A DNA stretch of 64,000 nucleotides from Sclerurus mexicanus (GCA_013396755.1 VWZF01007822.1:1551944-1615943), one strand, 5' to 3'. Counted from the first letter of the stretch, positions 13,492 through 27,172 are shown. Notes: generated from the letters alone by a model not told the origin. Program-made: numbers and translations.

Positions 13492-13553
13492 TCATAAAAT
13501 CATAGAATGGTTATGATTGGAATGAACCTTAAAGATCATCTACTTCTAACACC
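13492..13553 (-). mobile_element. CR1 3'-end fragment
   Basis: ATCATAGAATGGTTATGATT is followed by GGAATGAACCTTAAAGATCA and 'TCTACTTCTAACACC', the reverse complement of an avian CR1 3' end. About 60 bp remains. Confidence 0.9.
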
Positions 13554-14449
13554 GAAAACTGAAGCTCAAATACATCTACAGATCCCTTCATGCCAGCACA
13601 GCTTCACCCTCTCTGTCTGATTGACAGGAACCGCGTTAGTTGAGAGATGATTTCTTTCTTCATTTTATGTGTAGTAACATCCCTCCCTCCATGGCATGCC
13701 TCCAGCCACAGTTCCGTGACTGACCAGCTCCATAACTCACCCACCTCAAAGGTCTCTGAGCTCACATTCAGAGCACATATTTTCCAGTTATACAATTTTT
13801 GCTGTTGTATCTTGAACCCTTTGCTAAATGGCTACCAGAGCAGAGTGTCAAGGATGCCCCTAATAAATGAAGCTATACAGACAAAGACCCGGTAACACAG
13901 CAGCTGAGGCCTTCATGTGGGGGAGAAAAGCTACTTGCATTGAGGATGAAATGAAAAGTACATCCTTGTGTTTAGCACTTCAGAAGATTTCCTTGGGTGG
14001 AACAGCTTTTGTCTCGACCAGAAGCAGTGTCATCCCCTAGGAAACAGTCATCTTCTTGGAAATAAAGACATATTTAGATTACAGAGACTTCCAATAGAAT
14101 AAAAAAAAAAGAAAAAAGAAAAAAAGAAAAAAGACAAAATCACAATACAAAGCATTAAGGTTAGAATGTGGTGCTTGCTTTGGAAAAAAAAAAAAAGGAT
14201 CAAAAACTTAACAGGGCTGAGAGTGTTCTGTCTGAAAGAAATGCCTCTATGAAAAATATAAAAGTAGTAAAAATAGCCAGTACTCAAAAGAAACAGTAAA
14301 AAATTAGTCTCTTTCTGGGAGAAGATGTAGCTGTACATTAGGTTAAAAAAACCAGAGCAGTCAAAGAGGACTTTTCCCTTCAGTGTGTATTTTCTTGGCA
14401 GTTATGCTCACTTGTGGATGGTATTAAAGCACTTCAGTTTTTATTGTAG
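13554..14449. other. Unique DNA containing two A-rich tracts
   Basis: An A-rich run broken by single G residues covers about 14097-14135, and a second A run lies at about 14180-14193. An AATAAA hexamer opens the first tract (14098 onward), so it could be the tail of an eroded plus-strand retrocopy. I could not recognise any coding remnant upstream and do not call one. Confidence 0.45.
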
Positions 14450-14570
14450 AAAATCAAGTCAGAGAAAACAGAAGTGGAAGGGACCTCAAAAGGTCATCTA
14501 GTCCATCTTGTTTTCTAAAGGTACAGCCAGCTATGCAGACACCGTCTGGACAGATTTTTGCTTCTTAAAT
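14450..14570 (-). mobile_element. Old CR1 fragment
   Basis: GGAAGGGACCTCAAAAGGTC is followed by 'ATCTAGTCCATCTTG' and later 'CTGGACAGATTTTTG' and 'TTCTTAAAT'. In reverse complement this follows the CR1 order from the 3' terminus into the region that in intact copies encodes the end of ORF2. The terminal repeat at the left (14450-14465) is badly eroded. Confidence 0.8.
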
Positions 14571-17500
14571 GGGCATTTCACATGTCTGTAAGGACTTGTT
14601 CAAAATTAAGCCACATCAAACACTAACTCTGTGAGAGGTAACATGTAGCTACATTGTCCTAGGAGAACTTTAGAGAAAATAATTTGAGGTTTCTGTTTCC
14701 CCTCTAATTTCCTGCTTTGGTATCAGGAAACTAATGCTAATTCACTGTGCATAAGCAGAAGAGAGAGTGGCAAGGATGGGCAGAGCTACGCTGTTCCCCT
14801 GGCAGCAGCAACAGGCAGAGCAGCCGAGAGGTCTCCACTGGGAGAGCTGCCACTGCTTGAAATGATGGCTCGTTGATGGCCATGAAGCCATAGCTCCCAG
14901 ACTTTGCATCCTAGACCCAACTCGTGCACCCACCAGAAATTCAGTCTGAGAACAGCAAGGGATCAGAGGAGGACATCACTAGCTCAGAACTGAAACAGAG
15001 ATAAGGCTGCTGAGACATTTGGGGAGGAGAATTTCAAGATATGCTAAGACTAAGCAAAAGATCAAGCAACTGCACTGTCATAATTGTTCAGTCTGGCACA
15101 GTTGCAATGTATTTGAGTCTAGTTTCTGCTGACTTTATTTGAATTTTGGACCTTATGCAAACATGTACTTTATTTGTCCTTGTCCTTTAAATATTACACT
15201 TTCCATTGCTCTTCACAGGGTTTGTGGAATAATTTGTTGAAATCAGATATAAGCAGAGAACACATGTTGTAGAATGAAAACAACTAGATGTACAAGTACC
15301 AGAAAATGGATACAATTATTCTTTTCAGCCAAGTCAGTTTTCCTAAGTGAAATTTGTTTATTTTGGTAACGGTTCTGCTTTCTATTTTGAGAGTTAACTT
15401 GTTGCTTCTTTCATTCATTTGGTCAGCCTAAGCTGTGCGTGAGAGGATCCTTTTGCAGCTCATTCAAACTCTTAAAGTTTGAAGGCAGAAAAACTTCCTT
15501 GTCTGCTTATGTTACAGCCATTACTGACTGTATAAAACTTTAGAAAATATTCAGAAGAATACCTGAAGTAGTATCTTAAAACAGTTTCTTGAAATATGAC
15601 ATTTAGGCACTATATAATGAGATTTCAGTATAAACTGAGAAGAATGTGTAGCTGTGGTTCTTGTCCTGCACACACAGAGTGCAGTCATGGCTGACAGAAG
15701 AGTAGGGCTGTAGTAGAATGTAATTCATTGCAGTATCCTGGAGTGTGATCTTTCTATTTCAGCAAATAATTTCCAAGTAAATTCATGGATTTTGTCACTT
15801 GAGAATTGGACCTCTTCAAATCATCTTTCCTGTGAACACTGTAAGCTGTAGAAGCTGGGAGTGTGTAATGACAGTTTTCAGCTGGTCACAGATCAATCAT
15901 CATATACCAGCTTTCACCAAATTTTAGTTTCTTCAGTGAGGACTTTCTTTCAGAACCAAATTTCAACCCTCAGGTATTTTCTCTATAAAGGCATTGTAAC
16001 TTTCTGTGTCAAAGTAAATATTTTTACCCTGTGTTTGGGCAGGAGAATAGTTCTCTTTGTGCTGCTATGAGCCCAAGATTTTATTCAGATCATCTTTCAG
16101 CTCTAGCTCATGTGTGTCTAAAGTCTGCTCTAATGAGAAAGTAGCCCTCAGGATAGTGTTTCCCATCTGTAACATAGATAAAACTCTATCTTTGAGTCAC
16201 ATTTGTTTCTGCTATTGTTTTTTATAGGACATAACCAAAATCCTTTTATGAAGGCTTCAGTTCCTCCCTGGAGATCAGAATCCACCATGAAGTTCATTTT
16301 GATGAAGTTCATCCTTTCTAGAATGATAATCTTTGAGAGTATCTCCACATTTCTTTCTCCTTTATTTTGAAGACCTTTAACCTGTCTGATGATCTTCCTA
16401 ATATTCCTTCCAGCAGCAAACCCCCTTCTAAATACAATTCCTCCAACAATATCAGTATTTCAAGGGCAATTTGGAATGTTAATTTGCACAGCTAGAGCAT
16501 TATGGCACTTTCTGTGGCACCACAACACTATGGCTCATGGTGTCAAGCCCTGTGTTTAGTAAAGTATAAGGAGAGAGTATTTCCAATACGTATTTCAGAG
16601 GTGGGAAGTTTGGGTTTGTCTCAGGAGATTGTGACTCCACATTATTGCTATCAAGTTAACTGAAGTATGATGTATACAGAAATGGCTTTTCACATAATAG
16701 ATATAAGGGGAAATGGACATAAGTGCCATATCACCAGTGAAAGATTTATTGCACTGCTGTTGAGGATCTATGTAAATACTGGAGTAGGTTGAAGGTGGGG
16801 TGCTCATACACAGATCAGAGCTCTCAGAGCTGCCCAGTCCCTGTTATTTCACCCACTGTACTCACACTGAGGCTGTGTTATATTTCATTCTGTACTGATA
16901 TTACAGGTTTTGTAATTACTGGATATTAATGAATGATTTTAACATTTAGTCCATGGACTTTTCCAATGCCTTGCACATTTACTGGTGAGGAGAGAATCCT
17001 TAAAGATTAGGAGTTTCATTTCTTTCTGTCAAAAGCTTATCAGTACCTTTTGCATCTACCAGGCTGCTCAGAAAAAAAAAGCAAGACCATTTCAAAAGTG
17101 CAATTTCTGATTGAGTTAGAAAAGCTGATGAACTAGCATTTGTTGTAGTGTTTTATCTGGTTTCCTAGTACTTCCTTCCAGGACATCTGGATTTGGAAAA
17201 AACAATCTTAACCAAACCTCATCTAAAAACATTTTGGCTGAATTTCACACACATTTTTGTCAGGTTTCAATTCATTCACACTGATCATGCACCTCCACAG
17301 CTGCACAGGGAGACTCTGGTTTCTGAATACATTTTACTGAAATCACATTTGCAATTGCAAAGTAATCTCATGATCCTCACCATGTCTACAAGCCGCTTAC
17401 TTCCTGTTAGTGCCTATAACCAGATATATATAGATATAATCAGATATAACCATATTTTCATGACAGCCCTACCTTCTTGGATTAAATGAAAATAGAATTA

Positions 17501-20500
17501 CCAATGTATTTTAACCTCCTTCTAAAATATTTAACTTTACATAAAGTTTCATTAAAACAGTCTTTCAAGAAAGGAACTTTTTTTTTGCCTTTCTCTTTTT
17601 TTCATGTTCTTCCTGAGTTTTTGCATGCCATTTGAGTCTCCAGTGGTCATATTTTTGACTGATGCAGAGACCTATTGCAGCTGAACTGATTTACTACAAC
17701 TAAGAATCTGTCCATAAAGCCAAATCAACCCTTAAATTAGGCTCAAAAGAAATGCTACCAATTAAATTTAGTCTGTGACCTATAACATAGGTTTAACAAG
17801 CTCAACATATTATATGAATTTCAGTGGGGGAAAAAAAATCAATTAAACTTTGAGAAAAAAATCAAATCCCCAAAGTCTGAATCTTGACAAAATTAGTTCA
17901 AAAATCCTGTAGCATCCAGCTGTTTCCATGGTATCACATCCTATGTTCTAGTTTTTAGGGTGCTATATAGGATATGAAAGCAGCCTGGGAAAAAAACCTC
18001 CATGAGAAAAACTTCTTTCTTTTTTTTTTTCAGTTCCCTTATTTGTTTTGTTTCTTTTTCAGGTTTTTGGTTGGATTGGGTTTTGGGCTGGGTTTTTTTT
18101 TTCCCTCTCTCTCTCTGAAAAAGCCCTGTATTTTAGTTTGAATTTGAACACTTCAAAGCCCTCAGAGAAAATGGGACTGTTCCTGCTGTAGGCAACAGCA
18201 AAACTCTCATTGTCTTTGGTGGGAACTGAATTAGACCCCAATAAAGAAACGGAGGGAAGAAGCATCATCTTTTCTCAAACTACTTTCCCCCATAAATAAG
18301 CTAACATAACCACCCTCACGTGTCAAATTTATTAAAAGCAAATAGTCATCTTGTGCTACAGATCCTTCTGAATACAATGTTTTGACTAAATGACATTTAG
18401 CAGCGTTGTTGTAGCTTTAATGGTAAGGAAAACACTAGCAGCTGAGTACTTAAACCTCTGTCCCATGGTGAATATCATTTTCAATATCCTGTAAAAAATT
18501 CTTTGAAGTGTTTGTATCCAGTCTGCCCCAACGGATTTACTCAGAATTAGTTAATAGTGAGAAAGCATTGAACTAAATTTATTGGTTACAGTCTCTCATG
18601 ATCACATAAAAAATAAAATTAAAAGGAAACCTCTATAGAATACTTTATCAGGCTTGGTAATGGCATCATCTCTGACAGTGAGGCAATAAAAGCATATTAG
18701 TGACCCCCTGATGAAACATGTTTACAGGCAAAGTCAAAGAGATTGATCATTCTCTCTGGAAAGTGGCATTTCCCTTCAATGCACTGTTACTGCTAGTCAC
18801 AGAAGCATACTGATGGGCTAATGCATGACAAGAAGGAAATGTGTGAAAGGGGATGCAATTATCAAGTCCTGCTCTGCTTTTCAAGGAAAAATCTTTCCTG
18901 CTCCCAGCCTGAACTCCCTTGTTATATCAGTAATGTTGCTAGTGCTATAAAAGAGAGCCAAAGGTCATAGCCAATACTCTGGGTGTTGTGCTCGGTTTCA
19001 TACAGGTATCATTTCTTCCAGAAGTGTTTGCATTAGGTTAGAGAAACAAGGAGAGTGAGAATAGAAGGGGCAACATTTAAGGAAGAGACTCTTCCAAGAT
19101 CAAGCGCGGCCAGGAGAGTATCCCTCCTCTAGTGCCATGACCCCATGCTGGGCAACCTGTCCTTAGCAGTCATTGTTGGGGTTTTCAGATATGATCTTTA
19201 GGATATATTCTACATATTCCTACTCTTCAAAATCTCAAGCCCTGGTGACACATTGTTTCCTGTAGTTGCATTGTCTTATAGAATCCTTCTGATTTGTTGC
19301 AGTTTTTCTCGTTTTAAATATTTTTCAGCCTGACATTCCAACTGCTGTATTTCTAATTCTTTTTTCTCCAGTTACTTCATTTATTATTTGGGTGAAACTT
19401 TGTGCTTTTCCAGTCCCGTTTCTCACCCTGTCCCTCAGCGTGGGTTCAAGAGCAGAGTCTTCATGTAAATGTATTTTCCTGCTATAGTTTTCACAAATAA
19501 TAATTGGTCAATAATTAGCTAAGTAGAGTGGAGCTGTTACTTCTATAAAGTGTTCTTCCTTGGTTTCCTTGACTCATTCCTCTCCACACTGTGGAGAAAC
19601 CTTCAGCATCTTCTCAGCCTTTCCACGTGGACATGCTTTGTGGGGTGAGCAGGGGAGATGGGCAGCCCAAACTGGTACAGGACAGGGAAGGGTGTGGGCT
19701 CATGGGGGGCTTTCTTTGAAGCATGATGTTGTGTGGATGGGCACTGGGAACGAGATAGGATTATGTGTGTCTGGCAGAGCTTGGCAGGACTGGGGAGGAG
19801 TCAGGAGTCAGAGCTCAAGGGCAATAGCTTTGTGTATGTTGTCAAAGCTTCAAAACACTGAACATTTTTAAAGCCTTCTCTTAGCTTACGAATGGTATTA
19901 AAAATCAAAATTATCACAATTCTTTGTTACTCACTTCTGTGTCATCATTCCTATTTGTGTTAAGGTGCAGCTGGATCATTGCTTGGCTGAAATAAATAAG
20001 ACATGAAATAGGAACCATATAGGTGCAGGTGGGAAGAAGTAAAAACTTTAAAGAACTGATTAAGACAAGGGTTTTCCTTGGTGCAAGGGATCCCTTAAGG
20101 GTTTTCTATCTGAGCCGGGTCCCATGTACTTTGCTGCACCCGAGTGCTCAAGACCCATCCAATGTAGAAATGCCTTGTTCTAGCTAAGCCAGGGACTGCA
20201 TTGTTTCCTGCCATGTGGCAGGAAGATCAACTAACCTCTTCTTTGTCACCTTTGCATTAAATTACTGAGCATTACTGTAAGAAGAGCTGGTGGAGAACAA
20301 GATGAAGAGGATCCAGATGGTTCAACACATGGTGACCTGTCACATCAGCAACACAGATTTATAAGAGCTGATCACCCTTGGCTCCTTGTTCAGTACTGTG
20401 TTTTATTATTAAGATCTTTATTTTCACGGCTTTCCACTGTCTGGATCTTGACTGTTCCCTTGACCCCATTTCTCAGTGTGCTGATTACCTGTGGCAATAA

Positions 20501-22308
20501 TCATCTACAGCAAGAAGTTCTGTGGAACAACAGGTGGCAGATACCAGAACAAGACTTCAGCAGAGATGGTAGGACTTTCTAAATGGCCCTTGAACCAGAG
20601 TCAAGGCTAAACGCCAAATCAGCCATGCTCCTGACAACATCTAGAGTAAGGTGTAGAACCATGTAAAATACTTGTTTCAAGATGCGACTTCCAAAACTCA
20701 CAGTCTGGAGGGAAATGAGAGAAGAAAATAGAATACTGGTGAAAGACAGGTACATAAAACCAAGAAAAATTCCAGTTCTTCCCAGGAGAAAAAAAGAAAA
20801 ATCAAAAAACCAACCTATTTTGGAGGATTGTAAGAGAATCTTCTGCCTTCTAATATTAGCAGACTTCAAGTGGTGAAACAGTAACCCTGTGTAACAGTGT
20901 CTGGGTAGGAAACAATTTGGTTAATACATCTTAATAAGAAGAATGCCAAAAACATAAAATGTAAACGCATTATTAAATAGAAGTTTCCCAAAGATTATTA
21001 TGAGGATTTTGCTTTAACAAAAAGTGCAGTTACTACTGCAATTACTACAGTGCAGTGTTGTATTGGGAAAGCATTTCATCATTTGCAAGGCAAGAGGTTG
21101 TTGGCTCAGACAAGTGTCATTATCAGAGACAGTTTTCACAATGCATTCAAAAGCTTCATTAAGTGCCTGTCTGACAATAATATTGGCCTTGATATGTTCA
21201 GGTACTGGAACACAGATCCATAGCTGGCTACAGCTGCAGGCATAGGAGATGAAGATTCATCTTCGTCCCGCAGATTTCTCTGAATCCATTGTGTTGCTTG
21301 CAAGACACAGGTCAATGTGAGTAGGTCTGTGTGGCAAGAACCTCCTAGTACTGAATGCTTTTTTGGTTAAAGACAAAGACAAACACAAAATGACATCACA
21401 ACTGGAAAGAAAATTGATCATTTTGGTAGGACTTCTTCAATCAGAAGAAAGCAACGGGAGACAAGATAAGGGCAAAGCTGTTTAATGTTTAGTGTAGCTC
21501 AATAAATCCTTTCCTCACCCCATCCCTCACCAAAGGATGACCAGAAATTACAGAACGTTATTTCCTCTATTGAAGTGAAAGTGACTGTTATATTTAGGGT
21601 TCATGTGAAATAAGAAAAGAACTAAACAAATCGTAAGAGGAGAGAAACAGAAGGGGGTTATATATCCAAATGCAAAACCACTTTGAAAGACTGAATACTG
21701 TGGAATTTGTAACTTTAAAACAAATTAAACACCTCTCTCTGAATACACATTTAGCTGGGACTGTGAAAAGTCACTTAATCTTGTGTCTCAGATAGGCTGC
21801 ATGGTGTAAAAACAATTGGAGTTGTGTGGGCTGGGCTCGGCAGGGAGTTAAAACATCCAGACTTCTCTGGGGGTTGGGAATGGCAAAAAAAAGAAACAAA
21901 AACATAGGAATAGGGGACAGGTTTGAGTGAAAGGGAATGGAGGATTACTTCTGAAGGTTCATGAAAAAGAAGTCTGGTTTAAATGCTAAAAATTTATTTG
22001 ATTAAGCCAAATTTGAGGCCTGATTCAAGTTCAGTGAGGTAGAAATTAACTTTGCTGTCCTCAGTAAGACAGAGTGAATATCATGATTAGTGAAGAATTG
22101 GTACATTGTGACATTAGATTGAGGAGTACTGGTATGACAGCCCTGGCTGAACCAAGGCAAGGAGTGCTTCTGAACCCATTTGAAATCCACCTTTCCCCAG
22201 CATTACAGGTTTCTACTGGACTTTCCTGGCAACAGTGGTTCTGTTTGTTTCAGTTGTCTGGGAGCCAAGAACTCCCACTCTTCTGTCCTCAAGGCTGGGA
22301 TGCCAAAA
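14571..22308. other. Long unique non-coding stretch
   Basis: No gene, RNA or mobile element is recognised in this 7.7 kb. Minor features are a T-rich run at about 18020-18032, a G/T-rich patch with repeated GGG/GG runs at 18066-18092, a short CT repeat at 18104-18117 and an ATATA-rich patch at 17420-17455. Open frames are at most 103 codons (plus 19560-19871), in a slightly GC-richer patch, and resemble no known protein. Confidence 0.5.
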
Positions 22309-22620
22309 TAGAATCACAGAATCATAGAATCATTAAGGTTGGAAAAGACTTTCAAGATCATCAAGTCCAACCATCAACTCAACACAACCATGATGTTCAC
22401 CATTAAACCATGCCCTCAAGTGCCATATCCACACATTTTTTTAATATTTACAGGGATGTTGACTCCATGGACAATCTGTTTCCATCCTTGAAAACCATTT
22501 CTGTGAAGAAATGTTTCCCAGTATCTAATCTAAACCTCCCCTGGCACAACTTTTCCATTCCTCTCATTTCCATGAGAAGCCATTTCCTCTCATCCTCTTA
22601 AAAAGTCTATCCCTTTATGT
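22309..22620 (-). mobile_element. CR1 retroposon fragment, about 310 bp
   Basis: It starts on the plus strand with the terminal repeats AGAATCACAGAATCATAGAA. It then runs through 'GTTGGAAAAGACTTTCAAGA', 'TCATCAAGTCCAACCAT', 'AAACCATGCCCTCAAGTGCC' and 'CTAATCTAAACCTCCCCTGG'. This is the CR1 3' region in reverse complement, including the part that encodes the C-terminal end of ORF2 in full elements. The 63-codon plus frame at 22410-22601 and part of the 110-codon plus frame at 22074-22406 are antisense readings of this element, not genes. It matches the CR1 at 33810-34167 in subtype but lies in the opposite orientation. Confidence 0.93.
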
Positions 22621-24539
22621 CAGTTTGTCCTGAAACAAGGCCAGGGAAATTCCTGCGAAGTATGGTTTATATCTAAATAAAGTCTTCAGCAGAATAAATG
22701 GAAGCTCTTGTTTTCATATCTTAATAGTTTGCTACAAAAGTACTCATGTAGAAAGAGCCATTGTTTCTTCAAGTTTCCAAGCCCTATATGAAATGAGATA
22801 TTCCCACCTCCATTTTGCAGCTCAGGGCTTGTTTTGGTAATAGACTGTTCTCTATTCCAGCTCACTGCAGTCAAAAGGCCTGGATGCAGTCTTCAAGGGC
22901 CATTTTCCTTCTAGCCCAAATAGCATTTCAAGTCCATTTAAGCTGTAGATTATGTATTTTTGCTCAAACGTAAACTTCAAATGATTTTGTTTTATTTTAA
23001 GGCAACATAAATATGTGTAGGAATCATATATCTTCCATATATATAATTGGCCTGAATTTTATCATGCTATAGAAATAATACTTAGCATTCATTTAGTCCC
23101 TGTACTCTGGAATCATAAAAGATAGATAAGAAGGACTCTTCTGTTCATACTAGGAGAGTCAAAACACATTGGAGGGATTTCAGTAGGATAATTAGCTCTT
23201 CTGAGAACCTGAAACTCCTCTATGAGTCATTCACATCTTTGGACAATTGACGCATAAAAAACATTCCCAAGGCAGCACAATGATTCCCTTAGTATGATAC
23301 AGGCCCCAGCTTAGAAAATATTAGTCATAAATGCCATAGAAAGTGGTTCATATTCTCCTGCCTAGAAAGCATCAGAAAGTTCATCACACTCATCCTTCTA
23401 ATGTTTTCATGAAAGCTAAATTAGTTTGATATTTAGAAACTGGAGTATACAGAATTCACTTTGTTTTGATGCAAATAAGTGCATTTAAGAAAAAATGTTC
23501 TAACACTTAGTAGCATTGATACTACCCGAAACCCATGAGTTTACCAGATCATCCCTCCTTTTTATAGTTCTAACTGCAGCATTCCCCTCTTTATTTTAGG
23601 ATCCATTCAGAACATGTCTTGCCTTTGACTCCACCTTAAAATTTAAAGTCTGCAGCTATTGCAATGTGATGGAGGCAGAGAATGGCAGGAGCACAGTTGA
23701 TGACATAGGCGGAAAGCTGTGGCAGCTGATGTGACAGTACTAATCCACGAAAATGACACCAATTTAATGCCCTGTTTTTCACAGAGTATTACCAGAATAG
23801 CTTTTTCTACCATTTGTGAGTAAAAAAAATCCCTGCTCAAAAAAATCTGCAGGAACAGTATGTTCATGGCCTTTGCAAATCTTTATAAGCCCAGTTTTGT
23901 TTTCTGGGACTCAGGAATAAACTTACCAGAGCTTTAGTCAGCGAAAGGTCATCTGTCAGCTAAAGGTGCTGGGCCTTAACTTTGCTGTCACACTGTCAGA
24001 AGTTAGCACCGGGGAGGCTAGTGGTTGCAGGGGAGTACAGTATTTCAGTATTTTATTGCTCAGACTGGCTGAGACACTGTAATATTTCTTCCCAGAACAG
24101 ACTTTCCCATGGAATGCTTGAGCAAGTGTCACCTGTACTAAACCCAGCACCATAAGTCCTGGGGGATATTTCAGAGATGCTTGCTCAGGTCCCAGAATCT
24201 GAAGGTAGGTCCTAGTTATCATCCCAAGCTGCTTCGAGATAACATTGGGTGAAAATCACTTTGGGTAGCCAGAAGAGATCTGGGCTGTTATCCATGTACA
24301 ATTGCACAGCAATGAACACTACATGTTTCACCTAAATTGAGACATCCCCCCTGGGAATGTCCAGAGCTGAGCTAGGGTCCCCTGAGTTTTAGGTGACAGC
24401 TAGTCATCCACAGTTCCCTCTGTGGTCAGTGAAAAAGAATTGGCACTTTTTACACAGAGTTCATCCTGTCTATTTTAATTGCCTTCTTTGAAAGGAGACA
24501 AATCATGTTTTGAATGTATTGCCTCTAGTGAGTTGAGCC

Positions 24540-24565
24540 AATTGAGCATTCCAGGATGCTCAATT
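24540..24565. repeat. Perfect 10-bp inverted repeat with 6-nt loop
   Basis: AATTGAGCAT at 24540-24549 is the exact reverse complement of ATGCTCAATT at 24556-24565. The loop is TCCAGG. In RNA this would be a compact stem-loop. No surrounding gene gives it a role. Confidence 0.8.
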
Positions 24566-25438
24566 CATCTGCATGAGTTTATGCTGGGGATGAGGCAGGA
24601 TGAGGCACTGCAGTGCCCACAGTGACACTGGACACTTAAGTTTAGGACACTGCATCCCACCTAGTGTCACCTCTGCTGTGTGCTGACTGCATGACAGCAT
24701 TGCTCTTTGTCAGGATTTACCAGTGAGAACACCAGCATGGCTGTCAGTCTGCCATGAGCAGCCAAGTAGTAACCACACTGGCTCAGAACTATCACTCCTG
24801 TTCTTCATATTCTTCAGTAAGTTGTCTCCGACAATGACCCTGTTGGATGTCTATGGAAGGGTGTAAAAATAACTTAGTAAGAATAGTTAGAATATACTTC
24901 CTGTGATCTGCAGCTCAGCATAAGGAGTATCTCCATGACCTCAGTCACTCCAGTTAGAGGTTTATTCCAATAATTCATTTAATTGGTTTTGGAAAGAATT
25001 TACTATGCACTGTATCCTACTGCAAGAATTGCCAAAGGTTGTAAAAAGTGTCACTGTACCTTGTATAGTGTCTGTCCTTTGACAAACCCAAGTCATTAGC
25101 TGTAAATAGTTAATGTTTTTCACAAAGACCAAGCACTGGATCCTGTGGGACCTCATCTACCTCTGGGAGCTAGAACTGTCCTCCTGGTCATGCAACTAAG
25201 CAGAGATCTGCTTTTATTCACGCACTAATGAACAGGAGAGTGTGGGTGCTCCGTGGTGTTGCAGTGATTTCTCTCAGATGTCCTTGAAAATCATGGATTT
25301 CCAACACTGCTATCAGGGCCTAATAACGATGACTCCATTTGTTTTTGTGAAGACCTGAATTTGAGAACACCACCTGTAAAATGCTTGGTACAACTACACA
25401 TATTACAGAATATACACAGAATAGGACCACATTTATCT

Positions 25439-25502
25439 GTACACACACATTTGTGTTTGTGCTTTTCTCTGTACACACACATTTGTGTTTGTGCTTTTCT
25501 TT
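25439..25502. repeat. Two-copy 32-bp tandem duplication
   Basis: The unit starts GTACACACACATTTGTGTTT and ends GTGCTTTTCT plus two bases. It occurs at 25439-25470 and 25471-25502 with at most one mismatch at the end. The near identity points to a recent slippage or duplication. Each unit also has an internal alternating AC/GT segment with partial dyad symmetry. Confidence 0.9.
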
Positions 25503-26071
25503 CTCTGGTAAAAAAAGGTTCACTTTTAAGGAAGAAAAAAGAAAAAAAGGGAAACAGAGAGAGTCTTGGAAGGCAAGTAATGAATCGTGGATGCCCAGCA
25601 TGCAGTGTTAGAGTGCTAGATTCAGGGAAACAAGCTTGCATCTCCCAAGCATATGCTGCTGTAACAACATCTATAGTACAGAGAGCTCTGCTTGGAGGCA
25701 CTGTGGAGTGGCAACCTATAGGGCTGCCATCTGTCCCACTTCAGGCAAGGAAAGCTTGTCTTTCCATAGGAATGGAAGCTGCAAACTGATTGCAATCATC
25801 TGGGGCTGGGGTTTCCTTGCTGGTTTATGTTTTTAAGAATGAGTAGGTAGATAACCCACTGTTTTGGCTCAAATTATAAATGTTCACAGTTTGACTACAA
25901 TGTTCACATTCCAACCATCAGCGTCATGCAGGTACACAAAGCCTGTTAGGACAGTTATGATCTATGTGGCATTATGAGAAAATCCTACGCTGGCAACCGG
26001 CTCTGGCTTTTTGTGTCAGTCTTTTTAAAATAATTTAGGAAAAATACAATTTGCTCTGGAATAGTAGGAAG

Positions 26072-26132
26072 CAGAGAAATGCACTAGGTGGCCTCTCGAG
26101 GCCCATCTCTCCTACTCTGTGATTATACAATA
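26072..26132 (+). mobile_element. CR1 3'-end fragment
   Basis: CTAGGTGGCCTCTCGAGGCC is followed by 'CATCTCTCCTACTCTGTGATTAT'-like sequence, the sense-strand 3' end of avian CR1 just before its ATTCTGTGATTCT terminus. Only about 60 bp remains. Confidence 0.88.
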
Positions 26133-27149
26133 GCTAGAGTTCAGGCTCAGGGCTCCTTCAGCCTTTTCTAAAAAAACTGCATGAGGCTTTGAATAAAAAA
26201 TGATAGTGAATCAGAAAAGCAAAAGTAATGCTCAGAATATAGCTGACATGTCTTACATTCCTATACCAGTACCTCGGTCACCACTTGTGATGAGCCTTTG
26301 CATGTTTTTCCTGACTCCTCCTCAGAACGTTGGTATGTTCAGCAATCATCAGTGACTTCCCAGCACTCTTGTGGTTATAAACCCAAGATGCTGGTATCAC
26401 AAATCACAGAAAAACCAAAGGAAGATTAAATAATGTATCTCCAATTTCTCCCAAAGTACCAGGAATACACTTAGAATAGGATTCAATTTCAGAGTTGTGA
26501 TATTGTTGCTTTAACTGCAAACACTGTCTCCCTAACCAGGTCATCTGAATGTACAGAAACATTCTCTTCCTTATGGGACTTTAGCAAATGGGTGAAATTA
26601 AGGCACAAAGATAATAGCATACACCAGGGAAAGAGAACTAAGCTTTTACTTCAAAAACGTTCTTCACAGAAGGGTCTAGTGGGATTTGAAGTTTTCTTCT
26701 GAAAGTAGGTAAAAGTTAGAGCTTTCATTTGAGTTTCAGTTTATATTTCCAGTTCATTTCAACCCACAGCTCAAAGTGAAATTCTAGGATTTGGGAAAAC
26801 TAGCAAAAACCTGAAGATGTGCATTAAAATGTCACATGCAGAAATATTCCATTTGGGGCCTTAAGGCACCATCTGTTTTGAATCTACAATGGAGTTTTGC
26901 AGTTTGACCTTCAAAGACTTCTTCAAAATTCCAGCCTTAAGCATCCTGTCCAGTACTGGGCCTCTGTGAAGCTGCAGGACTGTCTCCTTTCTTTTCTACT
27001 GCATATCTGTCCTACGCACAGTGAAATTGGAGCAGGAAATATGAAAAATGCAAAAATACCTGTCATTTCCTCAAAAATGTTTTTCAGTAGCAATACAAAT
27101 GACATACAGACATGAAGGCTTGATTTTTATTTTGTATTTCTTTAATTTG

Positions 27150-27172
27150 TGTGTGTGTGTATGTGTGTGTAT
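27150..27172. repeat. Short (TG)n microsatellite
   Basis: Alternating TG is interrupted once by an A (TGTGTGTGTATGTGTGTG). This is a simple dinucleotide repeat, probably polymorphic between individuals. Confidence 0.9.

Larger units (their letters stand above)
22621..26071. other. Unique non-coding DNA with small repeats
   Basis: No gene is recognised. It contains a perfect 10-bp-stem hairpin at 24540-24565, a 10-bp doublet GGATGAGGCA at 24588-24607 and a 32-bp tandem duplication at 25439-25502. The 142-codon plus frame (25361-25789) and the 136-codon minus frame (25291-25701) overlap almost completely on opposite strands across that duplication, which argues against either being real. Confidence 0.5.

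Noticed and set aside
14097..14193. Poly(A) tail of a plus-strand retrocopy
   Set aside because: An AATAAA opens the A-rich tract, but no coding or mRNA-like remnant is recognisable upstream; low-complexity DNA is the simpler reading.
18066..18092. Interstitial telomere-like repeat (TTGGG-like runs)
   Set aside because: The runs are irregular and do not keep a TTAGGG unit; it is only a G/T-rich patch.
22410..22601. 63-codon plus frame
   Set aside because: It lies entirely inside a CR1 fragment, antisense to the element.
25291..25789. 142-codon plus and 136-codon minus frames
   Set aside because: They overlap nearly completely on opposite strands, span a recent tandem duplication and match no known protein.
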